A stretch of 64,000 nt of DNA from positions 496,001 through 560,000 of the forward strand of contig CAVPJC010000013.1 in the NCBI GenBank assembly GCA_963705155.1, written 5' to 3'. A program made the position numbers and the translations under genes. Below are positions 1-8,095 of this stretch, in pieces. Numbering within the stretch: the first letter of the stretch is position 1; every line of letters starts with the position of its first letter. The notes below the pieces were generated by a model. It was not told the DNA's origin, made no database searches, and worked only from the letters and a program-made list of their open reading frames with translations. Source of the DNA: CAVPJC01 sp963705155. GTDB taxonomy: Bacteria > Chloroflexota > Anaerolineae > Anaerolineales > UBA4823.

Positions 1-1
1 G

Positions 2-1045
2 GACGAACTTGATAAATTGATCGACCGGGTGAAGGCCATCTCACCTGACTACGAACCTCCGGCATTTTCGCCGCAGAGGCTGGTTAGATTGGTAAAGGAA
101 AACCTGGAGAAGTTCTCGCCGGAGGCTGCTCTGGGGATACTGGAGAAATTGCGCAGCGGAATCGGAAACGATCTTTTTGACATCGACACATGGAAAGGCG
201 TGTGGTACATGGTGAACTACACGCTGGAATATCAGACGGATTTTCTCAAACGCAAACTCACGGGGGATTTTGAGACCGATGAATGGGGTCTCGATATGGA
301 AGTGCTGGATGCGGTTAAGCCGTTTTTTGATTTCATGTTTTACAAATACTGGCGGGTGCAAGTTTCAGGATTGGAGAATATACCCGATGAGGGGCGGGCC
401 TTGATGGTAGTTAACCATTCCGGGCAGCTGCCCTGGGATGGGTCGATGGTGGGCCTGGCAATCTACAATGAGCATCCCGCCCACCGGTTGGTGCGCACTT
501 TGTATGCTACCTGGTTTCCAACGCTGCCATTTTTCAGCGCCCTTTTTACCAAGCTAGGACAGGCCCTGGCGACGGAGGAGAACGGCATCCGTCTTTTGGA
601 GCAAGACCAACTTGTGGCCGTCTTTCCTGAGGGCTACAAAGGTGTAGGGAAGCTTTTCAAGGAACGCTACAGGCTGGCGCGATTCGGGCGCGGCGGGTTC
701 GTGCGCATGGCATTGAAGACCAACGCGCCGATGATTCCGGTTTCGGTGGTCGGAGCGGAGGAAACCTATATTTCTCTGTACAAATCACCAACCATGGCAA
801 AGTTGATTGGTTTTCCATACTTTCCGATTTCACCAACTTTCCCGTGGTTGGGGCTGTTGGGATTTGTCCCATTGCCGACCAAATGGTACATTGACTATGG
901 TGAGCCAATTCATGTGAATGATTTTGGGCCGGGTGCAGCCAATAACCAGCTGCTGGTTTCACAATTGACGGATCAAGTACGAAACGAGGTGCAAGAGATG
1001 ATCTATTCACGACTTGCGTCGCGGAAGTCTGTCATTTTTGGATGA
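2..1045 (+). CDS. Lysophospholipid/glycerol acyltransferase (PlsC-like), 5' end cut by window
   Basis: Membrane-associated acyltransferase that would transfer a fatty acyl group to a lysophospholipid or glycerol phosphate. The reading frame is open from base 2, so the N-terminus probably lies outside the window; the first in-window start is TTG at 17. Counted from that TTG, the acyltransferase block NHSG...D lies at about residues 133-141 and the second family block FPEG at 203-206. The N-terminal ~110 residues are a helical extension without a recognised domain. The spacing between His and Asp (NHSGQLPWD) is longer than the classical NHX4D, as in the diacylglycerol-acyltransferase-like branch. 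The exact substrate cannot be told from sequence. The next gene, 92 bases downstream, is an SCP2 lipid-binding protein, which fits a lipid-related context. Confidence 0.85.
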   Translation, partial: DELDKLIDRVKAISPDYEPPAFSPQRLVRLVKENLEKFSPEAALGILEKLRSGIGNDLFDIDTWKGVWYMVNYTLEYQTDFLKRKLTGDFETDEWGLDMEVLDAVKPFFDFMFYKYWRVQVSGLENIPDEGRALMVVNHSGQLPWDGSMVGLAIYNEHPAHRLVRTLYATWFPTLPFFSALFTKLGQALATEENGIRLLEQDQLVAVFPEGYKGVGKLFKERYRLARFGRGGFVRMALKTNAPMIPVSVVGAEETYISLYKSPTMAKLIGFPYFPISPTFPWLGLLGFVPLPTKWYIDYGEPIHVNDFGPGAANNQLLVSQLTDQVRNEVQEMIYSRLASRKSVIFG

Positions 1046-1137
1046 TGCAGCATGAAAACTGGATGATTTTAAGAGAATAATAGGAACATCCTGGTAAAGT
1101 TTGGCGAAACAGTTATTTCATTAATCTGGGTATAAAT

Positions 1138-1542
1138 ATGCCGGTATATTCACAATCTGATCAGCTATACGACAATTTGCGTTTATTGTTTGAACGAATT
1201 CAAAAAGTACATCCTGGGGCGACGCGTTCGGTGGCGGCTTCCAGGTTGGTGATCCGCCTGGCATGCAGCGCGCCAAAGGCCGAAATCTTAATCAATGGAC
1301 GGGCAGACCCGGTGCAGATCACGTATGGGACCGGTCGTTTGCGTCCTGATCTGGATATTCAACTGAATGCAGATGTACTGCACAATATTTTGCTGGGTGA
1401 GCTGACATTGAAAAAGGCGGTGGGCAGCGGTGCAGTGAAACTGAAGGGGCCGGTGTGGAAATCTTTTGTGCTGGAAGATGTCTTAAGGCACGGGCAGGCG
1501 ATCTACCCGGGCTTGCTGCGAGAGCGAGGCATGCTTCAATGA
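1138..1542 (+). CDS. SCP2 sterol-binding domain protein
   Basis: A 134-residue protein that is essentially one SCP2 (sterol carrier protein 2) domain, a small alpha/beta fold with a hydrophobic tunnel for lipids or fatty acyl groups. Recognised from the overall pattern: a mid-protein strand reading RPDLDIQLNADVL followed by LLGELTLKKAVGSGAVKLKGPV, typical of the SCP2 core where a helix precedes the GxVKVxG strand. ATG start at 1138. The role is probably lipid binding or transfer in the cytoplasm; the ligand is unknown. It follows an acyltransferase on the same strand and ends at a strong hairpin shared with the convergent patatin gene. Confidence 0.75.
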   Translation: MPVYSQSDQLYDNLRLLFERIQKVHPGATRSVAASRLVIRLACSAPKAEILINGRADPVQITYGTGRLRPDLDIQLNADVLHNILLGELTLKKAVGSGAVKLKGPVWKSFVLEDVLRHGQAIYPGLLRERGMLQ

Positions 1543-1583
1543 CCAAAACCCGGACAGATGAGAATGACTGTCCGGGTTTTGGT
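1543..1583. terminator. Bidirectional hairpin terminator between SCP2 and patatin genes
   Basis: A near-perfect 15-base inverted repeat, CCAAAACCCGGACAG at 1543-1557 and its complement at 1569-1583, with an 11-base loop. The A-rich and T-rich flanks give a T tract after the stem on both strands, so it can end transcription of the SCP2 gene (+) and of the patatin gene (-), whose stop codons both abut it. Confidence 0.85.
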
Positions 1584-2842
1584 TAATCCGTCATTTCATC
1601 AAGGGTCAACTCCAACTCTGCCAGAACCCGGGTGAGCTGGCAGACAGGGTTGCCGCGCCGGTTTTGTCCGCAGCCTGAGGATCGGGCTTCAAGAACGCGG
1701 CGGATAACCTTTGGGTCGTACCCCGATTGGACAATCTCGGAAATCTCCTCGATCACCAGGCGGCGTGAGATGGGAATGCCGTGGCGGGCAAGGATTTGTT
1801 TATAGCGGGGATAATCTTCGGCCAGGTCGAGGGTGACAGATTCAAATCCGTGGCGGGCAACGGTAAGGCGAGCCGAATAGCGCATGATGTTGTAGAAAAA
1901 CATCTGGTAGTCTGCAGGTTTAGGTTCAACCAGGATGATATCCACCTGGGGGTGAGCACGGCGAAGCTGTTTGATGTGGTAATGCAAGCCGGCATGGGTG
2001 GTGATGCGCAAAGTCTGGTTTGAAATGGCCTGGATGCCCTTGTCGCTGAGGTAGCCGCCGCGATGGCCCAGGAAGGGGATTTGATCACGGCCAGAGTTGT
2101 CGAACGGCACCATGGGGTTAATGCAAATGATGAGGGTAGCGCCGTTTTCAATGGCGAGATCCAAGCTGGCATTGCCACGCAAACCACCATCTACATATTC
2201 ATCATCGCCGATGCGTACTGGTTTGTAGAGCAGGGGGACGGCAGAGGATGCCGCCACTGCCAGGGAGATCGGTACATCTGGGTGTGCATCGCGGCCAAAC
2301 ACGGCACGCTCACCGCTATCCAGATCGGTAGCGATAATATAAAGGTCACGCGACAGGCCCTGGAATGTGTTACTGATACCCATTTTTTCAAGCGCGGTGC
2401 GTACATAGCCTTCAAGAGCCAGGCCATCGTATAACCCAGCCGGGAGGGTTTCGCTGAGTGAAAGAAGTAAGTCAAAGAAAGTCATGTCGGTCACGTGTCT
2501 CAGGTAGTGTGACCAGGCGCGGATCAACTTCTGGGGAAACTGCAAACCCGTACGAAGAACATCGTGGTAGTTGACGCCAAAAATGTGCTTGCGCTGGATC
2601 GGCTCCATACTGGAGTCGGAGCCTTCAATAACTTTGATCATATCTTCAGGGCTGAGCCCGTTGGAAAGCAAAGCCGATACTAATGCACCTGCGCTTGTGC
2701 CCACATAGATATCGAAGTCGTTTACGGTGCGATCAACCAATAAATCATCGATAGCGCGCAGTGCGCCAATCTCATAAACAGCCCCGGTCAGCCCGCCGCC
2801 TGCGAGCACCAGAGCAATCTTCCCCTCGCTTCGAATTGCCAT
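1583..2842 (-). CDS. Patatin-like phospholipase
   Basis: A 419-residue patatin-family serine hydrolase (Ser-Asp dyad), expected to hydrolyse acyl esters of phospholipids. The oxyanion loop AGGGLTG is at residues 14-20, the nucleophile elbow GTSAG at 48-52 (Ser50) and the catalytic Asp in DGG at 218-220, so the dyad is complete. The final ~50 residues contain a Cys-containing tail and are not part of the patatin core. It lies 5 bases behind the CBS-domain gene and is probably co-transcribed from the consensus promoter at 3300-3328. A second patatin gene lies across that promoter region on the other strand. Substrate and physiological role (membrane turnover or signalling) are not visible. Confidence 0.9.
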   Translation of the reverse strand: MAIRSEGKIALVLAGGGLTGAVYEIGALRAIDDLLVDRTVNDFDIYVGTSAGALVSALLSNGLSPEDMIKVIEGSDSSMEPIQRKHIFGVNYHDVLRTGLQFPQKLIRAWSHYLRHVTDMTFFDLLLSLSETLPAGLYDGLALEGYVRTALEKMGISNTFQGLSRDLYIIATDLDSGERAVFGRDAHPDVPISLAVAASSAVPLLYKPVRIGDDEYVDGGLRGNASLDLAIENGATLIICINPMVPFDNSGRDQIPFLGHRGGYLSDKGIQAISNQTLRITTHAGLHYHIKQLRRAHPQVDIILVEPKPADYQMFFYNIMRYSARLTVARHGFESVTLDLAEDYPRYKQILARHGIPISRRLVIEEISEIVQSGYDPKVIRRVLEARSSGCGQNRRGNPVCQLTRVLAELELTLDEMTD

Positions 2843-2847
2843 ACCGG

Positions 2848-3258
2848 TTACATTTCCTTTTTAATTTCCCTGGTCAAGTGATAAACCAGGTCTGCATCGG
2901 AGATCACCCCCACGGGGCGCATTTTATCGTTCTCTTTATGAACGATGACAACGCGATGAATTTGCCTATCCATTAACAGGGCGGCTACATCGTTGATATG
3001 ATCGTGAGGCATGACGGTAATCACCTCACGGGTCATAAACTGCTCTACCGGGATGTTGTACCACTCGCCAACGGTCATGACAGCACGCAGTAGATCTGTG
3101 CGGGTAAAAATTCCTTCGAGATAGCCTTCCTGGTCCACAACGACCAATCCGCTGATATCTTCTTCAACCATGGTGCGAGCAGCATCGATCAAGGGTGTGT
3201 TGGGCTGACAATTGAAGATGCCGTAACGCTTGGCCTGGAGAACGGTCAGGTCTTTCAA
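2848..3258 (-). CDS. Tandem CBS-domain protein
   Basis: A 136-residue protein made of two CBS motifs, the Bateman module that binds adenine nucleotides and regulates partner proteins. The two copies read DISGLVVVDQEGYLEGIFTRTDLL and RQIHRVVIVHKE...VGVISDADLV in abbreviated form. The frame is open to 3309, but I place the start at a TTG at 3258 because AGGAGG lies at 3263-3268, just upstream, and because the longer form would begin inside the -10 box. It is followed after 5 bases by a patatin gene, suggesting that the CBS module senses nucleotide state for that lipase or simply shares its operon. No enzymatic domain is fused to it. Confidence 0.85.
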   Translation of the reverse strand: MKDLTVLQAKRYGIFNCQPNTPLIDAARTMVEEDISGLVVVDQEGYLEGIFTRTDLLRAVMTVGEWYNIPVEQFMTREVITVMPHDHINDVAALLMDRQIHRVVIVHKENDKMRPVGVISDADLVYHLTREIKKEM

Positions 3259-3299
3259 TGCTCCTCCTGAATACTGGTTGCCCGGTCGTCTACAATGTG

Positions 3300-3328
3300 A
3301 ATATAGCATTGAGACTGGCGCGTGTCAA
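3300..3328 (-). promoter_or_regulatory. Sigma70-type promoter for the CBS-patatin operon
   Basis: On the minus strand TTGACA (3323-3328) is separated by exactly 17 bases from TATATT (3300-3305). This is close to consensus. Transcription would start near 3293 and leave a leader of about 35 bases containing the AGGAGG of the CBS gene. Confidence 0.75.
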
Positions 3329-3343
3329 CCCATAATCAGGTGG

Positions 3344-3374
3344 TTGGACAATTCAAAGCCAGCGGGACTATAAT
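3344..3374 (+). promoter_or_regulatory. Putative promoter for the second patatin gene
   Basis: A perfect TATAAT at 3369-3374 is preceded by TTGGAC at 3344-3349 (19-base gap; 18 if read as TGGACA). It points at the patatin gene starting at 3525 and lies back to back with the minus-strand promoter at 3300-3328. The leader would be about 145 bases, in which I see no clear structure. Confidence 0.45.
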
Positions 3375-3524
3375 TACGGAAAGATTTTGGTTGGTAACCT
3401 GATACGCCAAACAACCCGGGATGATATTTGCACCAAATCGATCCGCGTGGGATGAGACGGTGAGATTGTGCCTTTGCTGTCAATGATGCGTGCCATTAAA
3501 ATTCCGAGAGATTGAGGATAGACT

Positions 3525-4346
3525 TTGAACGATCAGCACAAACGGGTGGGATTGGCCCTGGGAGGCGGCGTGGTGCGCGGAATTGCGCACGTTGGCGTCC
3601 TTGCAGTTCTGGAAGAAGCGGGGATAAAGGTGGATTTTATTGCCGGCTCCAGCGCCGGGGCACTGATAGGGGCGACATACAGCGCAGGTGCCAGGCCGGC
3701 CGAGATACAGAGATTGGCCAGGAAATTGAACTGGTTTAAGTTGATGCGGCCAGTCTGGCCGAAACGTGGGTTTGTCAGCTTTAAAAAAATGGAGGAGTGG
3801 CTGGTAAAAGAGCTGGGCGACTTGCATTTTGCCGATTTAAAGTATCCATTTGCAGTGGTGGCGACAGATATGAACAGCGGTCATATGGTGGTTCTCAAAG
3901 AGGGGAGGATCGCACCGGCTGTACGGGCTAGCTGTTCGGTGGCAGGTGTGGTCACGCCGGCAGAGATTGACGGGCGGCTGCTCTGCGATGGAAATTTTTC
4001 CAACAGTGTGCCGGTGGATGTGGTGCGCGCGATGGGCGCTGATTATGTGATTGGTGTGGATATATTTACGCCCGCAATCCGCCGCAAGCTGGGGGCGGTT
4101 GGATACTTTCTTGCGGGGGTGGAAATTTTGATCCAGAGCGCGGGCGGGGGTATCCACGCGGCTGACTGCCTGGTCTCGCCTGATCTGGCAGGGATGAGTT
4201 ATATGCGTTTTTCGCAGGCAGAGAAACTGATTGCACTGGGTGCACAAGCCACCCGGCAGAAGCTGCCAGAAATACGAAAGGCACTTGGGTTCTCAACATC
4301 GATGGATAGAATGGAACCAGTGGATGAAAATCTTGTCGTTGAGTGA
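3525..4346 (+). CDS. Patatin-like phospholipase (RssA/NTE type)
   Basis: A 273-residue bacterial patatin of the short RssA-like type. The oxyanion loop GGGVVRG is near residue 13, the nucleophile elbow GSSAG at 41-45 (Ser43), and the second catalytic residue Asp155 lies in DGN, where most family members have DGG or DGA. TTG start at 3525 with GAGGA about 9 bases upstream. Its end overlaps the start of the metallophosphoesterase gene by 23 bases, so the two are likely translationally coupled. It is only distantly similar to the 419-residue patatin on the other strand; they are not an obvious recent duplication. Confidence 0.88.
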   Translation: MNDQHKRVGLALGGGVVRGIAHVGVLAVLEEAGIKVDFIAGSSAGALIGATYSAGARPAEIQRLARKLNWFKLMRPVWPKRGFVSFKKMEEWLVKELGDLHFADLKYPFAVVATDMNSGHMVVLKEGRIAPAVRASCSVAGVVTPAEIDGRLLCDGNFSNSVPVDVVRAMGADYVIGVDIFTPAIRRKLGAVGYFLAGVEILIQSAGGGIHAADCLVSPDLAGMSYMRFSQAEKLIALGAQATRQKLPEIRKALGFSTSMDRMEPVDENLVVE

Positions 4347-4980
4347 TGTGGTCGTTCCGTTTATCTACAGCGCGCAGGTACGGGAGAGGTTTCGAAGCGT
4401 TGATCTGGTGGTGGGTTGTGGCGACCTGCCATATTATTATCAGGAGTATGTATTCAGTATGCTGGATGTGCCGCTTTATTATGTGCGCGGCAACCATGAT
4501 AAAGTTGAAGAGCAGAGTGTTGAAGGGCCGCGGGATGGACCGACAGGCGCTGTCGATCTGCACGCACGCGTGGCAAATTACCGTGGGCTGCTCATGGCAG
4601 GCGTTGAAGGCTGCTTACGTTATCGTGAAGGGCCGTACCAGTACAGCCAGATCGAAATGTGGATTTATGTTATCAGGTTGATCCCCCAGATGCTGACGAA
4701 TAAAGCACGATTTGGGAGGTATCTGGATGTTTTTGTTACGCATGCTCCACCACGCGGCATACACGATGCAGAGGACTTGCCGCACCAGGGCATAGATGCT
4801 TTTCGCTGGTTCATTGAGCGATTTCAGCCAATGGTTCATTTTCATGGACACATACATTTATACCGCCGGGATGCGGTGAACGAGACGCTTTTTGGAAAAA
4901 CGCGGGTCATCAATACCTACGGATACCGTGAGACTTCCATCGTTGGCGGTGAAGTTTCCTATTCGAATTCGCGACAATAG
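4324..4980 (+). CDS. Calcineurin-like metallophosphoesterase
   Basis: A 218-residue metallophosphoesterase of the calcineurin fold, a two-metal hydrolase of phosphoesters. Visible metal-site blocks: GD at 33-34, GNHD at 56-59, a His at 140 (THAPP) and GHIH at 175-178. The first block, normally DxH, reads SDVVVP here, so Asp8 is present but the usual His two residues later is a Val. The start is ATG 4324 (MKILSLSD); the frame is open further upstream but only inside the patatin gene. It overlaps that gene by 23 bases and precedes the DGNHR-family gene by 20 bases, so all three may form one operon. Substrate unknown. Confidence 0.85.
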   Translation: MKILSLSDVVVPFIYSAQVRERFRSVDLVVGCGDLPYYYQEYVFSMLDVPLYYVRGNHDKVEEQSVEGPRDGPTGAVDLHARVANYRGLLMAGVEGCLRYREGPYQYSQIEMWIYVIRLIPQMLTNKARFGRYLDVFVTHAPPRGIHDAEDLPHQGIDAFRWFIERFQPMVHFHGHIHLYRRDAVNETLFGKTRVINTYGYRETSIVGGEVSYSNSRQ

Positions 4981-5000
4981 GTATCCGAAAGGAGTGTATT

Positions 5001-6263
5001 TTGGCAACCAATGAACAGGCTGCGCAAGATTATGAGCGCGCTATTTTTAAAGGATTTTGGCGTAAAATCTTGAGCCGCATCCGGGGACAGAGCAATGAAC
5101 TGCTGCCCTTTGATGATGTGCGCGAACGTCTGCCTGTGGGCGGGCAGCATTATCTCGGATTGCGGCAGGTCCGGGTGGATAAAATCATCGGCAGCATGAG
5201 CCGGTTTCGCGATTTTGACCGGGCATTCCTGCCTGTCCAAACCACAACCAAAGATCGTTGGATCAGCATTGACAAAGCACACTACGATGATGTGATTTTG
5301 CCGCCGGTAGATCTTTACAAAATGGGGGAGATTTATTTTGTAAAAGACGGAAATCATCGGGTTTCGGTTGCGCGTGAACGCGGGCAAATCTATCTGGATG
5401 CGTATGTGGTAGAAATTGATGTCCCGGTCGTCTTGAATGAAGAAACGCGCATGGATGATCTGAAACTCAAGGCGGAATATGCTGATTTTATGATTGCAAC
5501 CCGGTTGAATAAACTGCGCCCGGACGCCAATCTGGAAACACGCATTTCCGGGCAATACCAGCGGATATTAGAACACATCGCGGTGCACCGCTGGTACCTG
5601 GGTGAGCAGCTACACAGTGAAGCCGCCTATGAAGAAGCGGTATGTTCCTGGTATGACCAGGTATATATGCCAATCATCGACGTACTGCGGCAGCAAAGCA
5701 TCTTGAAAAATTTCCCGGCATACTCCGAACTGGATATGTACCTTTGGATTGTGCAATACCAGGCTTATCTGCGGCAACTTTACCGGGGCAGTGCAGAAAA
5801 TGAACTCTCTATTTCCCCGGGTATTGAGCCGGCAGTAAAAATGGAAGCGGGAAAACAAATCTCGGTTGACTATCCTGATTTACCGTTAAAAAAGTTGGTG
5901 AACGCGATCCGGCGGGCGGAATGGGTGGATGATTTGATCCTGAACCAGGAAAGAGCAGCCTTTTTGAAACGAACTAACATCCAGGAGCTTCGTCCAGATG
6001 CGCAAATTCTGGCAACCCTGCCGGGAGAATACGACAAACTTCTGGAGCATATTGCCGTGCATCGCTGGTATCTGGGTGAACAGCAGCGCAAGGAGGTTTC
6101 TTTCGAAGATGCGGTGACATCCTGGTATGACAATGTATACCTGCCGCTGGTCAAAATCATCCGGGAACAAAACGTTCTGGCTGAGTTTCCCGGGCGGGAG
6201 GAAGCCGATCTCTACTTGTGGATCATCTCGCGGCGAGAGTATTTGCGTCAGGCCGGGGATTGA
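5001..6263 (+). CDS. DGNHR-motif (ParB/sulfiredoxin-like) protein with duplicated C-terminal domain
   Basis: A 420-residue protein I cannot assign to a named family. Residues ~50-145 resemble the ParB/sulfiredoxin fold: DLYKMGEIYFV then DGNHRVSVAR at 116-125. After this come two copies of a ~100-residue helical domain, about 160-259 and 319-418. Both copies contain HIAVHRWYLGEQ (192-203; 350-361), a SWYD.VY.P block, an FP block and DxYLWI. TTG start at 5001 with AAAGGAG upstream. A paralogue with one copy of the helical domain is encoded on the minus strand at 7156-8013. In ParB-like folds this motif binds nucleotide, but no function can be claimed. It lies in a probable operon with patatin and metallophosphoesterase genes. 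Confidence 0.7.
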   Translation: MATNEQAAQDYERAIFKGFWRKILSRIRGQSNELLPFDDVRERLPVGGQHYLGLRQVRVDKIIGSMSRFRDFDRAFLPVQTTTKDRWISIDKAHYDDVILPPVDLYKMGEIYFVKDGNHRVSVARERGQIYLDAYVVEIDVPVVLNEETRMDDLKLKAEYADFMIATRLNKLRPDANLETRISGQYQRILEHIAVHRWYLGEQLHSEAAYEEAVCSWYDQVYMPIIDVLRQQSILKNFPAYSELDMYLWIVQYQAYLRQLYRGSAENELSISPGIEPAVKMEAGKQISVDYPDLPLKKLVNAIRRAEWVDDLILNQERAAFLKRTNIQELRPDAQILATLPGEYDKLLEHIAVHRWYLGEQQRKEVSFEDAVTSWYDNVYLPLVKIIREQNVLAEFPGREEADLYLWIISRREYLRQAGD

Positions 6264-6269
6264 TCACGG

Positions 6270-7121
6270 TTAGCGGCAAATAAGCACCGGGTGGTGAGTC
6301 TCGCGCAGAACCTGGTCTACGGTACTGCCCAGGACAACATCGAGCATGGGGGTATGCCCGTAACCACCCAGAACGAGGAGATCGACCTGCCGGTCGGCAG
6401 CCGTCTTCAATATGGTCGCGGCAATCGGACCTTGTTCAGCAACATATTCAGCCTGAATATTACGTTCTTCCAGGTATAAGCGGGCGCGCAGCAAGGTTTC
6501 CGGGGCAATGCGTCCATCTTCGAACACGGTAATCACTGTGAGTGGTATTTTCCAGTTCCCAGCCAGATAGGTTGCCACAAACAAGGCTTCCTGACTTTTA
6601 GGACTGCCATCATAGGCCAGCATCGCGTGAGTGAGCGGGGATACTACCCGGGGAACCGCTAAAACCGGGCGCGGGCAGCTCTGGATGATGGCATGAAAAC
6701 CCGAATCGATGCGGGCTATTGCACTCGTTGGAGGCGGATAGAGCATGGTGGTCACTACCAAATCATTGAGGCGGGCCTGGATGGATATCTGCTTGGCGAC
6801 TTCGCCTGCCGTGATGGCGAGAACACCTGCAACACCTTGCCGGGTGCAGCGTCTGGTAAATTCGGCTTGAACCCGTTGTGCGGAATCGCTATCTTTTTGA
6901 GAATCGCTGGCGACCACATGCAAACCATTCAACCGGGCGGTCTCGCGGTTTGCAAGCACAAGGGCTTGCTCGAGGGCAAACCAACCGCTTTCCTCGCCAT
7001 TCACGGGGACAAGCAAAGATGTGAATAGGCGATCTTCGCGCAACAAATCGGTTTTCTCTCTTCGCCAGCGGCCCGGGGGAGGTCCACCTTCCAGCCTGCC
7101 CTGGGAGAGTGCGCCGAGCAC
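6270..7121 (-). CDS. Universal stress protein, tandem UspA domains
   Basis: About 283 residues comprising two UspA domains. The second carries the ATP-binding signature G-x2-G-x9-G-S-T (GGYGHTP...GST) close to the C-terminus; the first is degenerate and lacks an obvious glycine loop. The frame is open upstream to 7340, but that part overlaps the neighbouring gene in another frame and has no ATG. I prefer GTG at 7121, preceded by GGGTGGA. It is 34 bases downstream of the DGNHR-family gene on the same strand and is convergent, with 6 bases between stops, with the larger DGNHR-family gene. Usp proteins bind ATP and respond to starvation or stress; a specific role is not visible. Confidence 0.82.
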   Translation of the reverse strand: MLGALSQGRLEGGPPPGRWRREKTDLLREDRLFTSLLVPVNGEESGWFALEQALVLANRETARLNGLHVVASDSQKDSDSAQRVQAEFTRRCTRQGVAGVLAITAGEVAKQISIQARLNDLVVTTMLYPPPTSAIARIDSGFHAIIQSCPRPVLAVPRVVSPLTHAMLAYDGSPKSQEALFVATYLAGNWKIPLTVITVFEDGRIAPETLLRARLYLEERNIQAEYVAEQGPIAATILKTAADRQVDLLVLGGYGHTPMLDVVLGSTVDQVLRETHHPVLICR

Positions 7122-7155
7122 TTTTCCACCCAGGCGTGCAATGCCCTGTTCGCCC

Positions 7156-8013
7156 TCAGAGTATTGTTGATTTAACAGGTCCAGGGCGGCTTTTTCGGTC
7201 CGAAATCTCCCAACCCAGTTCTTTCTCCAGGGAGGCGCGGTGCTCGGAAATCCACAGGTAAAGATCAGTCTCTGTCCGCCCGGGAAAATTGCGCAGGATA
7301 CCCAGGTCTCGAATGGATTGAACGGCAGGCAGGTAAACACTATCGTACCAGTCTAGCAGAGCCCGGGAAAAGTCAACCTCTTCGTTTTGTTCAGTCTGCA
7401 TGAAGTATTGATGCAAGGAAATGTGTTCTTCGATAATTATGTACTGACCTGGGATGGTAACACTCAAGTCGGCTTCCGGTCTTAACTCGCCCAGACGGAT
7501 TTTTTCTAAAAAGAGGGCGTATTCTGCCTTTACGATTAAATCGTCGGGTTGAACATCGGGGGTAAGTGGTACACGCGTGTGAACTTCGGTAACATAGGCG
7601 TGGACGTACTTTACACCCATTTGGCGGGCAACGGAGACCCGGTGGTTGCCATCTTTGACAAAATAGGTCTCACCGATCTGGTAAACATCGATGGGAGGCA
7701 AACCAGGCGGCTCAGTAGTAGCGGCTTTTACCATAGACCAGCGCGTCTGGTCGCTATCCTGGCGAGGCAAGAAATCGCGCGTAAAATCGGTGTAGCGCCC
7801 CACGCTGCCAACGATAGCATCCAATGGGATCTCCTGCAAGCCGCGGTCAGCAGTACCCAGGGCGATGAGTTTCCGGCGGACCTCTTCATAGGAAAGCAAT
7901 TCAATTGATTCGCCGGTAAATCGCGCTATAATTTCTTTGAGGAACGCCTGGCTACGGGCACGGTGGAAATCGTTGATGGCGGAAACTATTGATGCGACAT
8001 TCGATTGGGTCAT
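7156..8013 (-). CDS. DGNHR-motif (ParB/sulfiredoxin-like) protein, single-repeat paralogue
   Basis: A 285-residue paralogue of the protein at 5001-6263. It shares the N-terminal ParB/sulfiredoxin-like block with DGNHRVSVAR at 121-130 and one copy of the helical domain (EEHISLHQYF, DWYDSVYLP, NFPGRTETDLYLWI). The larger paralogue seems to have arisen by duplicating this C-terminal unit. ATG start at 8013 with AGGAGT upstream; a possible -10 (TACAAT on the minus strand) lies at 8040-8045. The universal stress gene follows closely. Function unknown; the conserved core DGNHR suggests nucleotide or phosphate binding, by analogy with ParB only. Confidence 0.7.
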   Translation of the reverse strand: MTQSNVASIVSAINDFHRARSQAFLKEIIARFTGESIELLSYEEVRRKLIALGTADRGLQEIPLDAIVGSVGRYTDFTRDFLPRQDSDQTRWSMVKAATTEPPGLPPIDVYQIGETYFVKDGNHRVSVARQMGVKYVHAYVTEVHTRVPLTPDVQPDDLIVKAEYALFLEKIRLGELRPEADLSVTIPGQYIIIEEHISLHQYFMQTEQNEEVDFSRALLDWYDSVYLPAVQSIRDLGILRNFPGRTETDLYLWISEHRASLEKELGWEISDRKSRPGPVKSTIL

Positions 8014-8095
8014 GCAATAGAATAACTCCTGAGCTTACTATTGTACCGAATTTTACTCTCATTTTGAATAAAGTTTATCCGGCGGGGAGAGTGTC

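Noticed and set aside
7122..7340. N-terminal extension of the universal stress protein frame
   Set aside because: It overlaps the DGNHR-family gene in a different frame, has no ATG and does not look like a Usp domain; a GTG with a GGGTGGA site at 7121 fits better.
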